6,871 bases of DNA from CAYVMP01 sp964452635 (lineage in GTDB: Bacteria > Patescibacteriota > Minisyncoccia > Phycocordibacterales > DATDWN01). The position numbers were made by a program, and so were the translations under genes. The DNA is taken from NCBI GenBank assembly GCA_964452635.1, contig CAYVMP010000027.1, positions 1-6,871 of the forward strand, written 5' to 3'. Under the pieces are notes generated by a model. It was given only the letters and a program-made list of their open reading frames with translations, searched no databases and was not told the origin of the DNA. Of the stretch, positions 6,217 through 6,871 are shown piece by piece (position 1 is the first letter of the stretch; each line of letters begins with the position of its first letter).

Positions 6217-6871
6217 ATGGCTTCAAAAAAATTTCAACCTGTTGGTTGTGGCATGGCAGAGCCAAAAACTGAACTGGGACAGTTTATAAGAAGTTGCCGT
6301 ATAACGGCTGGCATGACTCAGACAGAACTTGGTGATAGCGTTGAATTAGCTCAAAATTCTATTACAATGATAGAACTTGGTAAACGCAAGTCGCTTCCGG
6401 ATGAGCTTGCTAGGAAATTCGCGCGTCATCTGAACTGTAGTTTAGATGAATTGCAGAATAAAATACCAACTAAGCCCATTCCAGAACCCACCACGGAATT
6501 GGGTAAGTTGATTCGCTCTCGTCGAGAGGAAATGGGTCTTTCGGTTTCCGATTTCGATACGAGAATGAAAAATGAAGGTGTTTGTACTGGATCTCGGTTT
6601 GAGTTGAGGTGTACGGATACGCTTCTTCCAAAGACAGCGAGAGCACTCGCAAAAGTACTGCAAATTAATCCCGAAGTTCTTTATAAATTTTCCGCTATTA
6701 GTGAGAAAAAACCCAGTAGCCCTTTGGGGCAGTTGATTAGAGACCGTCGTCAAGAATTGGGAATGACTCTCGCTGATCTTGCTAAGAAAATCGGTGTCAC
6801 TAGACAACGTATCAACCAGATCGAAATAGGTGGTTCATCACTTGACGATAATGGAGTTGTCAAAATGGCTC
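6217..6871 (+). CDS. Multi-XRE helix-turn-helix protein, 3' end beyond the window
   Basis: DNA-binding protein of the XRE/Cro-CI type; 218 residues are visible and the frame is still open at the window end. After a 17-residue leader come three repeats of one module, each beginning LGx(L/F)IRxxR. Module 1 (18-80) has a classic helix-turn-helix, MTQTELGDSVELAQNSITMIELGKR (33-57 region). Module 2 (93-157) keeps the ends, ELGKLIRSRREEMGLS and LLPKTARALAKVL, but its centre (NEGVCTGSRFELRCTD) departs from the usual S-x-x-x-I-x-x-I-E-x-G pattern. Module 3 (169 to the end) is again canonical: MTLADLAKKIGVTRQRINQIEIG (183-205 region). The linkers are short and proline-containing (IPTKPIPEPT, SEKKPSS). 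A sensor or catalytic domain may follow outside the window. It has its own strong promoter and is divergent from the unknown minus-strand gene, so it may regulate that gene and itself. The target is not visible. Confidence 0.9.
   Translation, partial: MASKKFQPVGCGMAEPKTELGQFIRSCRITAGMTQTELGDSVELAQNSITMIELGKRKSLPDELARKFARHLNCSLDELQNKIPTKPIPEPTTELGKLIRSRREEMGLSVSDFDTRMKNEGVCTGSRFELRCTDTLLPKTARALAKVLQINPEVLYKFSAISEKKPSSPLGQLIRDRRQELGMTLADLAKKIGVTRQRINQIEIGGSSLDDNGVVKMA

Noticed and set aside
6442..6807. Minus-strand open frames antisense to the XRE gene.
   Set aside because: The plus frame shows three recognisable XRE modules, so the antisense frames are by-products.

Overview
The window looks like bacterial chromosome from an AT-leaning genome. 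Protein-level features and gene style (small intergenic gaps, a cell-wall cluster whose internal genes lack Shine-Dalgarno sites, a glutamyl-tRNA synthetase without the zinc-knuckle cysteines) fit a Patescibacteria/Candidate Phyla Radiation member, but this is an inference with moderate confidence and no marker here proves it. TGA is used as a stop, in the minus-strand gene just before its terminator. That argues for the standard bacterial code and against the Gracilibacteria/Absconditabacteria code, in which TGA is glycine.

Bases 1-4974 form a compact plus-strand block: the 3' part of ftsW (lipid II polymerase of the divisome), murG (lipid II synthesis), gltX (glutamyl-tRNA synthetase) and a secreted coiled-coil M23 peptidase. 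The gaps are 6, 1 and 35 bases, so this is probably one transcription unit. FtsW and MurG make and polymerise the peptidoglycan precursor, and the M23 protein probably cleaves peptidoglycan crosslinks outside the membrane. gltX is a translation gene carried in the same unit; its only visible link to the wall is glutamate supply, which is speculative.

Bases 4975-5278 contain no credible gene. They hold a weak plus-strand terminator candidate, a compact set of inverted repeats that can be drawn as a three-way junction (5049-5138), a bipartite direct repeat present twice (5079-5109 and 5142-5182), and a strong intrinsic terminator that serves the minus-strand gene to the right.

Bases 5279-6871 look accessory. 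A minus-strand gene for a 246-residue protein that I do not recognise is divergent from a plus-strand gene, cut by the window end, that encodes at least three tandem XRE-type helix-turn-helix modules. The 197-base gap between them carries back-to-back TTGACA promoters and a nested dyad in the leader of the minus-strand gene. Both genes have clear Shine-Dalgarno sites, unlike the core genes to the left. The most interesting candidates are this divergent pair and the structured repeat in the 4975-5278 spacer.
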